Shown: in pieces, positions 24,670 through 39,800 of the stretch
Layout of the letters: each line of letters begins with the position of its first letter
Position numbering within the stretch: position 1 is the first letter of the stretch
From: Tetrahymena thermophila SB210
Taxonomy: Eukaryota > Ciliophora > Oligohymenophorea > Hymenostomatida > Tetrahymenidae
Length of the DNA: 64,000 nucleotides
NCBI RefSeq assembly: GCF_000189635.1
Contig: NW_002476454.1
Location: forward strand, 124,001 to 188,000
Reading direction: 5' to 3'
Position numbers and translations under genes: made by a program
The notes under the pieces: generated by a model
What the model saw: only the letters and a program-made list of their open reading frames with translations
The model's database searches: none
What the model was told of the DNA's origin: nothing

Positions 24670-26433
24670 TCAGCTATCATTTTCAGTTGAACTAACTTAT
24701 TTTATAGGTAATTCTTGAATAGAACTGACTTTTGTTTAAGATGAGGATTTTTTAGGGTTGGTATACATATCATAAATTTCATATTAAGTTTTTCCTTTAG
24801 TTTCTTTCATATAGATAGCTAACAAAATAAATATCACTGACATAACAGCTCCAAACAACCAAAACATACCATCGAATCCTAATTCTGAAGCTATTAAAGA
24901 TGGGAAAGATTGAACAATAGCAGTATTTAAGACCCAAAAGACTATACTAGTTACAACAAACCCAACTTCAGGGACAAGCTCGGAAAGGATGATAGGATAG
25001 AGAGGAGAAATAGTTAAACCAAATCCAATTTTGAAAACAATTAGAAGGAACTTAATTGGTTAATCAGTACCATAATGAGCTAGGAATCCAATTATTAATA
25101 ACATAATTGCACAAAATAATTAACCAGATTAATATAAAAATTTACGGCCAACTCTTTCAATTACAAAAACAGATAAAGCTACAGAAAAGAGATCTGCTAA
25201 ACTTGTATATAGAGAGAAATAAGTAGCGTATTGGTTATCGTTAGTTTCCTTCATAATAATTATATTTGTATAAACAGTGATGATAAAATAACCAGAGAAG
25301 TTTACACTGAAAACACAAAGACTAGCAACAAATAATCTCATTCTGTAACCAGAATGTTTAATTAAATCTAAAAGATTTAAATGCTTTTTGGCCTTTTCTT
25401 TAGTTTGAGCAATAATGGCTTCTTTAATCTTATTTAGGATATCTTTAGCTGCATCTTCATGATAATACTCAGATAAAATCTACATAACCTTTTCTTCATC
25501 TCTATACTTTTAGTAAATATAGTATGGAGAGTCATGAGGACACATTAATTTATAGGTCAACAAGTGGAATAAACTAATCATACCAGGTATGGCGATAACA
25601 ATTCCTATTGTATAAAAATTGAAGTTAAAAAATAATTTTAACAAAAAATATTTTAGTTATCATATTTTTTATTTCCTACATATTTATTTATTTAAGATAT
25701 GAAGTACTATTGAAGATACGAATAAAAAAATATTACTTACACTTCAATTATTCTTTAAATTAATTAAATAATGTAAGTAGAAAGGTAAATATGATGTTGG
25801 AGTAATTTATTTAATATAATCTTTCAATCAAAATAATAAAATGAAAATCTTACTCCAGTATTAATCTCCACCGTTTTCAACGCCCAAGCCTATGCAAGAA
25901 GAAATAATAAGACCAATAGGAGTAAAGCATACCATAGGTGCTCCAGTGTAACCTCTATATCTATAATATGTATACTCAATAACGAATAACACAGCTAGAT
26001 CAACAAGAATACCCATACCAATACCACAAATAAATCTTCCAAATACAAAAGACCCAGTATTTTATATAAGCATAATAGCAGATCCAATTATACAGAATAT
26101 ATCTCCAACAATAAACAAAGTTCTTCTACCATACAAAGCACTCAAATAACCTGATGAAATACATCCTAATTAAAAGAAATTAATTTTTTATAAAAATTCA
26201 TTATTTGCTAAAGAATTACCAATAGCTGCTCCTGCAGTGTTTGCTGAGTTAACTAAACCTGTAAAGGCATCAATTTCTGAATCTTTCCAATGCAGCACAG
26301 TAGGAAGTTACACTAATATAGTATTTAACAAGCTGAGACAGACAGCATATTGTAGAATATTTATACTAGTATGAAAAATCATAACAACGAATTTAAATTT
26401 ATTTTTAAAGATTGGCTTTTTAGAATTAGAATC
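24670..26433 (-). CDS. MFS sugar-porter-like transporter, paralog A
   Basis: Major facilitator superfamily, sugar porter type, expected to have 12 membrane helices. Signatures in order: SINILQYAVCLSLLNTIL (TM1), SGYLSALYGRR (the G-x3-x-GRR loop 2-3 motif), GRFICGIGMGI, a cytosolic middle loop rich in Lys/Glu, SVFVIERVGRKFLY (the second GR-K loop), PLYPIILSELVPE and the terminal MKETKG (PETKG-like). A cytosolic Ser-rich tail ends ...SSTENDS-TGA at 24670. Two phase-1 introns (26166-26219, and one after the codons for QYW) sit at the same places as in paralogs B and C. The start is not resolved: the frame is clear from DSNSKKPIF at about 26433 but has no ATG just upstream. A small first exon at 26665-26694 (MSLKFSQ...) is possible but its splice phase does not fit. 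Substrate unknown. Confidence 0.88.
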
Positions 26434-28335
26434 TATTTATAAAAAGTAGAATTTAAATAAGAAGGTTGATTGAATTTATAAGTTAAAGATAATTCTAATA
26501 GGTTTCAAATTAATTTTAATTTTAAATTAAAATAATTTATTTATTTATTAATTTTTCTTAGAAATTTCACAAATATTTTTATTTTAGCAAAAAATGGATG
26601 AATGAAGATAATTTAAACTTAGTTAATTAATGAATAATTAAATTATTTAAAGATTGAATGTTACCTTATGAGTTTAGCTAAATTTGAGGCTCATCTTACT
26701 TTTAGTTGAAATTACCAAGTTAATTATTCTCAGTATCAACATTTTATGGACTGCAATCTTAAGTCATTTTTAGATCAAGTACGTTAAAATAGTTTGAAAA
26801 TTTGTATTTGTGTTAATTGTTATTTAAAATGGTTAAAATTTTATTATAGGATATGGTTGAAGTAGGATTTAAAAGAGTTAAAATGCAATTTAAATAATAA
26901 AAATTTCAAATACTAATATCATTTATTTCCTTACACCTCAAGCGCATCACAGCATTAATTAAATGCTTGTTTGTGATGATGTCATAGTTCAGTACAACTT
27001 GTATAAGTTGTTTTTAATTAAAAATGTTCTGATTGGATTATGTAAATTAATCACAAAGATAGTAAAAAGTGCTTAACATTGCTCATTTGTATCTTTATTT
27101 ATCAGAAAATAATAGACTGTGAGAAACTATTACCATTCCAATACTAAAACACTCATCTTGTGATTTCACATAAATATATTTGATAACAAAAAAATTTCAA
27201 TAATATTTACAACAAAATTATATTTCTTGATAGATAGTTGTGGTACTAATAAATAAAAAAACTCTACATTGATAGAAACAATATTGTAAATTTTCAAGTA
27301 CACGTTAGAATATTTCTAGTAAAATTTAAATATAATAAAATGATCTTTGTAAATTTTTATTTAATTACAATTAAATTCTTACACAATTTTACTCTACAGA
27401 AAGAACTCCTTACTTCAAAACCGATTTTCATTTAATTAGAATTACACTTTCTATGACATTTAATATTTTGATAATTCAATTGAATTTATACAGATTACTA
27501 ACGTCAAAAGATATGTAACAAAAAATTAAATTTTTAAAATTGTAATAATCAATCAAAAAAAATTATTTACTTATTAAAAACAATATCAAGTATCTTAAAA
27601 TAAAGAATGATATCAAATTTCTGAAATTCTATTAAACAATCTAAATTTTAAACTGAGAAATATATTTAATACTATTTATTTTCAATAAAGATGTTTCAAA
27701 ATAAAATTCACAGTTTAATTATCAAATATTTTATTTTTTTCTGTATTAAATAATACTTTAATTTTTATATATTTGTAAATAGTGACTATTAAAGATAAAA
27801 TATATTTAATCTATGGTAAAGGTTTGTTTGATCAACTGAGTAATATTTGTATAACCTTATAAAAATAATATTTTTCGATTACGCTGTATAATAAATTTGT
27901 AATGTATTTCTGATGCAATTTAATGTAAGAGTTTTCTGCTTTTGATTACAAGTTTGTAAATATAACTAAATAATATTTATATCCTCCAGTTTAATTATTA
28001 TTTTGGTCTATCTGAATTTTATCTTTTACACACTTACACAAATATTCATTCTTAATTTATAAATAGAACGAAGAAGTACTCAGAAGAATTTTTAAATTTT
28101 GTATTGATAAAAGATTAAATAAATGCCTTTGACTAGTGAAAACCTTAATGATTTTTCATAAACATCCAAAATTCAAATAACTAACCACAACATATAATTA
28201 ATTGATCTTAATGAAATATTCAATAATTAACTAAATTAAAATTTTGTATCTAACATTTCCTTTAAAATTAACTATGCCTATTACTATTTTTATCCTAAAT
28301 TAATAAGCTTACTGCTTTAAATGTTTTCAAGATAA
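26434..28335. other. Intergenic region between transporters A and B
   Basis: About 1.9 kb of AT-rich sequence. It may include a short first exon of paralog A near 26,665-26,694. I looked for a decayed transporter copy here and saw none. Confidence 0.5.
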
Positions 28336-30119
28336 TCAATTTTAATTTTCTAAATTTCTATCATCTTCTTTGTCAATTAGAATTTATTTATCACACACAA
28401 TGCTATCACTGTATCCTGATTATAAATTTGAGTTATTACTTTGTCTATAAAGAAAATGTATTTCTTTCAAAGTCAAACCTTTTGTTTCCTTCATCAAAAC
28501 AAATAGACTTATGAAACAAATCATTAATATTCCAGAAAAAAGCCAAAAAATACCTTAAAATCCTAGTTAAGTTTCTATTAGGATTGGATATGTTTAAACA
28601 ATAGAAGTATTTATTGTCCAAAAGATTAAACTGTTAATGATATAGCCTATATCAACTATTGTTTCAGAAATTATTATTGGATAAAGTGGTGAAATAGTAG
28701 TCCCAAATCCAATTTTAAAAAAAATTAGAATATAAGGAATATATTAATCATAGCTATATTAAGCTAAAAAGCCAATAATTATGAGCATAATCATTGCAAA
28801 CAAAATACCTGATAAAAATATAAATTTTCTACCTATTCTTTCTACATATATTGTTGCAGCAGCTACAGAAATTAATTCAGCAATATTAGTGTAAATTGAA
28901 AATAACGTTGCTTGATTATTATCATTGCTATTGTTATTTGTAATTATTTTATTTGTGTAAATAGATATTATAAAGTATCCAGAAAAATTTACACTTAAAG
29001 CGCATAAAGCACACACAATCATTCTAATCCTATAACTTTTTATGCTAAACATTTCAGAAATAGTAAGTAATTTTTTGCTATCGTTTTTTTATTCTCTTGA
29101 CTCAATCGATTCGATAATTTTATTTAAAATATCTTCACTAGTTTCACTGTTATAAATTGTGTTTAAAGACGATAATGCTCGATGGGAATCTCTATGTTTT
29201 TGAAATATCTGAAAAGGTGAATCAGATTTAATCATAAAAATATATCCCAAAATATGAATCAAGCTTAGTATGCCAGGGAAAGAAACCATAATCCCTAATG
29301 CAAATATTCATATAAAAAATTAATAATAATAATAATAATAATAATAATTCATCGTCCAATTCAAATAAATTAGTTTAAAATGTTAAAAATAAAATTAATT
29401 TTTAATTTCAATTTATTTTATAATTTTTAAAAAATCATTAAAGAAAATCTTAATAAATAGAATTAAATAATTTGATATTAAGTATTGATTTTAAATAATT
29501 AATTATTCAAATTAAGTTTAATCAAATATTACTCCAATAATTCTACCCACCGTCTTTTATTCCTAGCCCCACTAAACTAGATATTATCATTCCTAATGGA
29601 GTAAAGCAAACCATAGGCGCTCCTGCATATCCTCTATATTTGTAATGAGTCCATTCCATAACAAACAAAGTTACTAAATTTACTAACACTCCCATTCCAA
29701 CTCCACATATGAATCTTCCTAAAATAAATGAGTATGTATTTTATATTAAACCGATTGCTGAGCCAAAAATGCACATTAAATCTCCAAATATAAACATATT
29801 TCTTCTTCCATAGCTAGCGCTAAAATATCCAGAACTGATACTTCCTATTTTTAATTTAAATTTGCCTTTTATTAATCTTAAAAAAAATACCCATTGCTGC
29901 ACCAGCTGTATTTGATGAATTGACCAACCCTGTTAAAAAGCTTTTGTTTTCATTACTCCAATCTAATATTTGAGGTAAATCTCCAACTAAGGTATTTAGC
30001 AAACTCAAGCATATAGAATATTGAAGAATGTTCAATCCTGAATGTATAACAATAAGAATATACTTGGCTCTATTTTAAAAAATAGATTTATTGTTTTCTA
30101 AAATAGACTATTGAATCAT
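28336..30119 (-). CDS. MFS sugar-porter-like transporter, paralog B
   Basis: Close relative of paralogs A and C. Starts MIQQSILENNKSIF at 30119. TM1 (LNILQYSICLSLLNTLVGDL), the loop motif SGYFSASYGRR, GLVNSSNTAGAA, middle loop, ERIGRKFIFLSG, TTISPLYPIIISET and MKETKGLTLKEIHFLYR follow, with an Asp-rich tail ending NLENQN-TGA at 28336. Two introns at conserved positions: phase 1 inside the Gly codon after NTAGAAM (about 29,850-29,895) and phase 1 after the codons for NYW (about 29,300-29,530). The second intron contains a (TAA)n tract. Likely a plasma-membrane or vacuolar hexose-type porter; substrate cannot be told. About 1.9 kb from A in the same orientation, which suggests tandem duplication. 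Confidence 0.9.
29321..29349. repeat. (TAA)n microsatellite in a transporter intron
   Basis: Nine to ten tandem TAA/ATA units within the second intron of paralog B. Simple slippage tract; no function inferred. Confidence 0.85.
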
Positions 30120-30835
30120 ATTGTAATAGTTTATAAGTTATTATCAAATCAATTATTTAATGAAATATTATTTAAAAAGTTGATCAAAAGTTTTTTTAAA
30201 TTTCATGTGTTTATCAAAATTTAAAATAGCATTGTTTATAATATTTTAGAAATAGTTAAACTCATCTTTTTATTAATCAAAAAAATGGAGAATTGAAAAA
30301 ATATATAATTCTTATTATTTATTTTAGCTTTTTAAATAAAAATATTTATTTTCTTTTTTAATTTATCAAAATTAAAATATATTTTACAATAAAAAATAAA
30401 ACTTTTCTAAATTTTAGAAAAATAGTATTGAAAAAAGTAAAACACGAATTTATTAAAAATTAATCAAATACATACTATACATAATCACTACCATAATAAT
30501 GCTTAAGAACATCGATAACCAAACTAACAATAAATGGGTGAAGTATTTATTATTCCTTAAACTTAAGTATTTTAACACCAAAAAAAGTATTTAATAAATA
30601 CAAGAATTTCAGTATATATTAAATAGTTGTTGAAGCTTTAAAATTTATAATCAACAATTTATATAAATATTTCTACACTTAATTTAAATTAAACCAATAA
30701 AATTGTAATATTCAACTTTTATCTAGAGAGGAGAGTTGTAATTAAAATTTTTGGCTACTATTACATAGTGGATTTTATACTGAATTTTCAGTTTCTTAAA
30801 TATCCCTTGAGTTGCTATAAAATAAGCTTTGCTTA
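30120..30835. other. Intergenic region
   Basis: About 0.7 kb of AT-rich DNA between the stop of the giant surface-protein gene and the start of transporter B. Probably the transporter promoter; no gene seen. Confidence 0.6.
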
Positions 30836-33800
30836 TCAAATGTTCTATCTTTTAAGGCTATTTTTAAAATTAAAAAAAATGTTTTATTTTTTTAAAAAAA
30901 TAAAATTACATATTTAATTTGTTTTGGAATTTCTTGTGTAATAAGACCATTTATTTTTTATTCTTTTAAGTGAGTTATTATTTTATAAAGTGCATAATTT
31001 TTCATCATTTACTCCAGGTGAAGTTATTAAATGCATTTAAGGTGAACAAGGTGAAAATTCAGAGTCCTGATTGTTTTTTAAATTTTATTTTAATTTTTGA
31101 TGTTCTGAAAATAATATATCACTTTTTTTATATGATTTCATCAATTATTTTATTTATTGTCTTAATTTTTTAAATTTGAGCAAAGAGCTTACTTTTTAAT
31201 TATTTTATATTTATACATCAAGCAATTAAGGATATTTTTATTTAAGTTTAAATATGAAATTTTAGAAACATTTTCTTTACTATTATTAATTAGAAATGTT
31301 TAATCTTAATAATCCTATTATTAAAGTAGCTATAAAAACAAAGTTAAGAAGTATAGTAATAGCTACCCAAAAGGTTTAATATATTAAGTTATTTTAATCA
31401 CCTACAATCTGTATCATACACAAATTTAATGATACTGTACATATTAGAGTAGATATTTGCTATAAACTATTAAAATATTTGTTTAAATATGGCTTTGATT
31501 TAAATAATAAAAAAAATTAGATCATCAAACAAAGATTCGTAATAGCAACCTATTATTTTTTTACCAGTAGAATTAATCAAGATTTTTGGATGTGTTATTT
31601 TTAGGAAATTAAACAAAATTAACTTGAAAATATTAAATAATGTATTTATATTTTTACAATATTTTAAAATACTTCTTAAAAATCAATAACTAATCAAAAA
31701 ATAAAATATTCTTTGATTAGTTGATAAAAATTTGAATATTTCATTAAATATATTATTTTAAAACTAAATTAAGAATACCTTTAATTAGATGTTTTGCTTG
31801 AGTAAAACAGATATTAAAATCAAAATTGTTTTATAAAACAATTTCCAAAACTCCCAGTAATAGTATTGTTTTTTATAACCAGCAAATAAGAAAGAATATT
31901 TTATTTATTTAATAATCGATTTTTTTTTTAAATTAGCAGCATAAATTTTATAGAATAAAAATAAAGGTATTAAAAATCCCCATATAAAAATAACGGGAAG
32001 AGTAAATAAAAATAAGTACGGCTAATGCTAATTTTTATCATAGCATTAAATTCCAAAATCTAGATCTAAATATTTTTTATCTCCTATCATTATACAATTT
32101 ATAGATCTAATAGCTTGAGTAATTATCATAGGGTAAAAGTAAAAATATATAAAAATAGCTGCAGTTAATAGATACCTTATGTATAAATCTATTTTTAATC
32201 GCTTGAAAGCAATTCCTTTTAGAAAGTAAAAAATAAATATTCCTGCTGATAAAGAAAAAGACCAAAGAAATTCGAATAACCACAAAGGTTTTAAATTTGG
32301 ATGTTTAGAAAAAGCGCATTCAATAGATTTACTAACCATGCTAACTGAATTTCCTGATAGTTAAATAGGAATAGTAAAAAATTCAGGCATTTTTGTAGTA
32401 AATGAGCATACTAATGAAAGTATTTAAAAATGATCAGTGAGAATTTTCGAAATAATTTATGATCTATCAGATTAATTTACTTTTTATAAAATAAATTTTT
32501 TTAAACAAACTATTCAAATGAAATAATTAAATTCTTACGTGTTGATCCTAAATAAATAATTTCTAATTTATTTAAATAATATCCCTTAACTTTAACTTCT
32601 AGCTGCAATATGATTCTCTTTAGAATTAAAAATATGTAAAGAGAAATCAATAAGTAAACTAGTAAATTATAAAGTATAATTTTATGAATATTTTCTTCGC
32701 ATTTATAGCAATCTCCATGATTATAAATTTCAGAATATCTACTTCCCCAAATATCACCATATGTATCACACTAATAGCATAGAGGTCCTATATGTCCTTC
32801 AGTACAATAAAACTTTATTTAAGTTGATTTAATATAAATTATTATTATGTTAAATTAACTTATTTTCAATAAACATTATTTTATTAAAAGTAAGTTTGAA
32901 GAAAAAAGAAAAGTATATTTTAAATTGAATATTTTATCAAGATTCAAATTTACTTTAGAAGAAGAAAGTTAAGGTTAGCATGATTGAGGATTAAAGCTGC
33001 AGTAGATAATATTGTCAGTATTTTCGTTTTCTCTCCAATATCCATCTTTTAATTAGATATTAGAACCTATGCATTAGACAGCTGAGTCAGGGCATTGTTT
33101 ACATTCTTGATCAATTAAACTTAAAGAATATTTACCATCAGGGCAAGATTCACATGCTATTGAGTTACCATACTATTTAAATATTTATCCTATTGAACAC
33201 TACTCTAATTCTATATTAAATATTAATTCTATTTAGCCTTAATTTACCACAATATTTCCATTTGAATCTGTTAGTGAAGGAAAGGAATTGCTCACTATTT
33301 TTAGTACCAACTCAGAATTAGGTTTGTAAAAAATTTAAGCATCTAAGTTAAAGCCCCCATTTCTAAATTATTTTGTTTAAAGTTATCCAATGCATTATAT
33401 TTCTTTATTTTCTTCATTCCATTATACAGAAACACTTATTTATTGCACTAAAGATTAAGCATCGTTACTTAATAATTAAAAATCGGTAGAATTGACATCT
33501 ATAAATCTAATTGGATTATTTTCTTCATCAAGCAGTTATATTTGTTCAAAGTTTATTTAATCTCCACTTTTAAGTTATTTTATAAATATAGCCTTATCTT
33601 CATATAACTTTAAACTATTTTTAGGAATTTTTATATTTTCTAAATCAATAAATACTTTCCTTAAAGTAGAGCCAAAATTTTGTCCATAAATATAAGCTAG
33701 ATTGTCTTTAAAAGTATTATTATTTTTATTGCCATATTACAGATCAATTAAAAAATCTGGCATAACCTGAACATAGTATATTCCTCCACCAATTTATGCT

Positions 33801-36800
33801 TAATTTGAAGCTATAACTGAATTCTGCATGATCAAGTTATTATTTTAGAGATAAATAGAGCCACCTAAAGAATAACTTGATTTATTTTCTATTAGCTAAG
33901 TTTAGTTTATTAATAAAATTCCTCTTCTAACAGTATTAATCATATAAATAGCTCCACCATTTTATAAATTACAAGTATTAAGCCAAAAAATGGAATTTTA
34001 TATTATAATTTATATGCTCTCAAATGCGTAAATAACACCTCCTGGACCATTACTATTTGTGTTATTTGTAAAATGACTATAGGAAATAGTAACTAAATAG
34101 CAATCTTATATTGTAAATATAGAAGTATATTAGCTATTTATACTTATTACATCTTTTATTAGTACATTATTTAACTCAACATTAGACAATTAATTTAAAA
34201 AGATTAAGGGATTATTGCTAAGAATAGAAGAATTCATAAATTTTGCATTAGAAACAAAAGCAATTCCTTCACTTGTTTATTGATTCATAGAAAGGAACTA
34301 AATTTAATTGTTATTTGAATTGATATTTTCTATTTATGAGTTAATAAAACTTATTATATTTATTAAATTAGCATCTAACTATGAAAGCAAATATTTTGTA
34401 TTTGTAATATTTAAATTAGTAATATTAATTTAATTAGCTTGAATAGTGAAGATAGTTTATGAAACTTAGAGAAGATCAATATTTATTTTAGAAACTTCAA
34501 AGCTGTTAGTTGTAAATGAAAATGTGGTGTCCACAGAATCAAATATTTCAATATCTTTTAAAATAGCGGAATCACTTAGATATTAAACTGAATTAGTATC
34601 TTATTCTTTAATTTAAATTATTACACTCTTTGTTGATTAAATGAGTTAAATGTTTTAAATATTTGATATATTTGTACTTTATATAAAATAAATTGTAGAA
34701 AAAAAGATTTAAGTTATTGAAGTATTCACAATTTTAAGATCATTTATTTACCATATTTCAAAGACATTGTATAAATATTAACAATTTATAATGTTAACAT
34801 TTGAAATATTTACCATTTAACTTTAGCTTATCTAAAAAATATTACTTGAGTTTGAGTTAGAAAGATAAAAGTTATTAATTAAAACGTTAGTATTATTATT
34901 TAAAACAAATATAAAACCTTCATGCCTTTCTACATTTTACAAGATTAATTAATCTATGATGACTAATTCACAGTTAGAAATTTAAATTTAGCTAAAACTC
35001 CCTAGTTTCATAGACACTTATTATAAATAAACCTTTTTAAAATTTTATAAATTCAAATATTTATTTAAATTTAAAGAAACATTCAGCATTTAAAAATTCT
35101 CCATCGTTCCATTTAAATTTAAATTTACTTGAGTTGCTATCGATAGAGACATTTATTTTAAAAATAAATTAAAAATTTGTTTAGAAAATTGAATATCGTT
35201 TATCCAACTAATTTAATTTTCATATTTAGATAATAACCTTAAGCCCAATTTGTGTGTTTTATCTGTATTTTAGTCATTAAAATTAATATCTATTTACTCA
35301 ATAGATTATCCGTCTTGATATTCTATTTCTATCATTGAAAGTATTTATTACGTTGATTAAATAGATTCAGTTATCTCATCAATAATTGTTTTTGAATAAA
35401 TATTTTCAGATGTTCTATTCTGTTGCTAAATTTAAACAGAGCATAATTTATTTGATGACAAAGGTAATACGATTTAAGTTATATTTTAGTAATTAGAAAC
35501 CAATATAGATGAATATTTTTGATTATTAGAATCTATGATTAGCTAAAAGCTTGATAAAAATGCGTTTTTTATTTCTTATTCATAAATATTTTAATAGGTT
35601 CCGTTATATTTCAGTTGTATTATGGATATTTTATTTTTTTAAATAATAATAAAATGGTTATTATAATTCATATTTATTAAATTATTTGCTTCTGTAATTC
35701 CTTAATTTAATGAAGGAAATTATTACTCAAAGCTTAATCCATTATACACAATAATATCGTTTGGGCAAATAGAATAAACAAAATTTTAATCGAAAGATAT
35801 AATTGCTTATTTCAAACAAGGATTCTTAATTGAAGTAATAAAATCTAAAGTATAGCTAAATATATTAGTAGTTGCCTCGTTATTAACAATATAAATGAGC
35901 TATTTAATAGGATCATTTACAACATTCATTATTTACCATTTATCTATATTTTTTTTGTAAGTGAACTCTATCTTAAGCAAATCTAATATCAATACTGTAT
36001 TCCAATTATCTTACTTTTGTAATATAAATATATCTTTTGTTATATTTCCTCCATCAACCAAGTCATATGTATTAAATCTTTAATTGTTTTCAAAAGGAAT
36101 TTTCCACCAATTATTTTCTTATGAATTAATTTACTTTACTTGTAATTTAAAAGCTAATTTAATTTTACCTTCACTCGGTAATGAAATATTATGTATTTAG
36201 TTAGAATTAATATTGTATATTTATATATAATTATTAGTTGGAACGATAATATAACTACTGCATATGAATGCATTTGATATATCTCCTTATTAAAAGTTTG
36301 TTAATACTATTTCACCTTAACTAAGTATTTTGGTATTTAAACTATTTAACTAAAAGCTTGACTAGTACAACAAAAATATTAAATTTTAGCTTGAATCATA
36401 AAAGAAGTTATCAGGCGTACTTTGTAGTTAAAATCTAGAGACAAGTTCTAAAGAATTATATGAGAGGTTTACTTAAATTAGATTTAAATAGTTAAATGTA
36501 ATATATATGAATTGATTTTCTGATATTAGTATAGGCTCAGTTAAATAAGGATAAATATTCTCCAGGGAGATTTCAAATAGCAATGAGTCAACAAGCTTTG
36601 CTTTATAAAATAGATTGAGTGAGAGATTTGAAATACTATAATAAACCTAATATTCTTCATTTAAATATACACTCTAAATATTTTGATACTATAACAAGTT
36701 TATTTCTGATTAATAAAGTACTTCTGTAAGATCAAAAGCAATAAAAGCTGTACTTGTTTAGACTATTAGCACCTAAATCAGCTAATTTACATAAATAGCT

Positions 36801-39800
36801 AAGATATTTGCTTGATTATATTATTGTAATGAAAACATCTCTATAAATTACATTTCTGGAAACTTCAAAGCAGAAATAAATTAGTATGAATATAAGAAAA
36901 TGATATTTTTATTTTAATCCATCTAAATACCTTATGTATCTTTAACAATTGTATTGAATGTTGTTATATTTCTTGTTACATAGTTACATAAGTATATTAC
37001 AGGAGTAGTATCAATTATTATTACACTTGTTTTATCCTTATAATAGTATGTTGCTCCTTATAAAAATGAATTGATTGTGTAGTACCTGAAAAAACTATAT
37101 TCACCTGGAATATTTATAATATTTATTCTTTTTGTAGCTCCAGTAACTCCTATCAAAACGTTATTCTATAAATCATAATAGGTATTTGTATTATTTTATC
37201 TATAATCGAAATAGTCTAAGTATATTGAAAGGTTATTTCTTTCAAAATAGTTTACATAAATATCAAATACACATATAATAAGCTTCTCTTTTACATTAAC
37301 AATTGGTATATTTTCTGAATAATACATGCCTATTTGCCAATTAAACTAAGATTTAATTAAATAAAAAAATGAATAAATAAAATAAAATTCTTAATTAATT
37401 ATTTTTTAATTACCTTTAAAAATTCTTCTTAATATGTTGCTGTAAGTAGATTGATAATTTAGATAACAGGAGAATAAATTATTAATATATTTTCAGTGCA
37501 TTTCAAAACAAATTTAAGTTATAAAACAATCTATTAATTCACATATTAGAAATTTGTTTCTACTTTTGATGAAGCTTTTTCTTAAATCTATTTAATTAAG
37601 TTGAAATTTAAAATAATAAAATCTTAAAATTAAAATTACCTTAATTATATAGAGACTTTGTTTCTAAGTCATGGCAACTGCTATCTATTGTTAAAAACAA
37701 TATTAGTACTCCATAATATTTGAGTCTAGTAAACCAATTTATTCATTCTTAATATTATTATTTTGATCATAAAGATATAAAGTTGTACCACTCACGTATA
37801 TAAAACTATAATTATTCCAATCAACTAACTTGATTTTTAAATCAAATTTAGTATTAAACATTATTTAGCTGATCAATTTGATGTTATTTATAATATTATA
37901 AATCTAAACACATTAGCAACTACTGTCATATAATGCTATTAAATTTTATCCTTATTCAAAATAAAGATCTTAAAGAATTTAACTTGAAGTTAAATTTAAT
38001 GCTTAAAATGGCATATTTAATAAATTTTTGTACCAATAAATTCCATTAGCTGATTAGAATATGTGCAATTATGTATCATCCATCTAAATTTAACGAATGA
38101 ATTTATTATCATCCTCTTATTATGTATTTATAATAATCATATTTTCAGTGTCAATTAAATTTCCTGATTTTTTTACATAAGAAATGCTACTTAACTAGTA
38201 AAAATTTTGTAACTGCTGTAGATTAGTACCTTTTAATGACTCAGTTTCCAAAACTTAGAATTTTTTTAATTCCATATCGAATTTATAAAAAAAGGCAGAA
38301 TCATAATAAAATGCATATCTCTCATTTTAAATAATAACTATTTATATTGAAATTAAATTAGAAGGAAATTAAATTCCTAGATTTAGTTTTGTCTGAATTT
38401 GCAAATCATATGAGCATACTAAAATAATTCCACTATAAAATATAAAAATTTCCTTTGTTTTTTGATAAAAAGCGGATGGATTATTAAGAGGAAAAAGTTA
38501 AAGTTAAGTAGCTTGCATAATAAAATTTTATGCTCTCAAAGAAAAAGGCTAGCAAACAGGTAATTAATATGTTTTGCAAAAGTAAATAATATCATTATCA
38601 AATATAACAGGGTATATTTAATTGTCATCAACAGTCCAAAAATTAATATTCTTATCTTGATGAAAATTAAATATTTATTTTGATGAGAAAGTAGTTAAAT
38701 CTAATTAATATAAAATTAATTCTCTATGGTTATTAGAAGATAAATAAACTAGGTAGTCTTCATTAATTATTATATAACTTCGCTTAGAGAAAAATTGAGT
38801 TTAATCTTAGCCAATTAGCTCTTATGAATTACTTAGATTAAAGATTTATGGAATGGCAGAAATCAATAAAAGATTTTTATTTTAAAGATAAACTAAATTG
38901 GCCTATTAATTGTTTTAAAAATAATTAAATGATATTATCTATTTTCCTTATTCAATATCAATTATATAACCATAAATTGTCTAATTTGTAGATTAATAAA
39001 ATAAAATATATTAGCTACCTATTTATTAGATAAACTAGTAAGTTTATTGAGTAGGACAATCATTTTAGTTAAAATAAATACCTTTAACATTAATCGCAGG
39101 AGTTTTTTAAAAATTATAGATAGATTCTTAAACTGTTAAATATCTTATGGTGCAATTTATAAACGATTGATAACTACGATAAATAAGAAATTTATTCTCA
39201 TTACTTTAATCAAAATAACTAACAGCAAATTAAATTTAACTTAAAAATGAATTTTTATCATAAAATGTACCAAATTGATAAGGATTTAAGTATTAAATCT
39301 TAAATGTGTAATCTGTAAGATTATATCTTAATCTAATTTATTATGAATAACCATTGAAAACAGAAAGAATTTGACTAACGAAGACATCCATAATTTATTA
39401 ATCCATATTAATTATTACATTTGTTATTTCTGATAATTTAGATACATAAGATTAATCTAAAGGTTTGAAATAATTTACATAATTTTAAGCTTAACCTTAA
39501 CTATAAAAAATTAAATAACTTGTTAGATTCATTATTTAGAGACTGTCAGAAAATATAAAAGCCATAGTTGAGTTTGATAGGACATCTTCAAAAATTTGAA
39601 ATGAATTTATTTATGAATTAGTTAAATTTATGGTTGAAATTATTTAATCAGATTATTCATTTAGAATGAGCATTTCTAAATTAAAACTTTTACTATTTTA
39701 TACAACAATGCAATTAAGAATATTCGAATAATAAATTGGAAATATTTCTTAATAAATGAATCCATTAAGTTGGTAAATAACTTAAACTAAAGCTAATACA

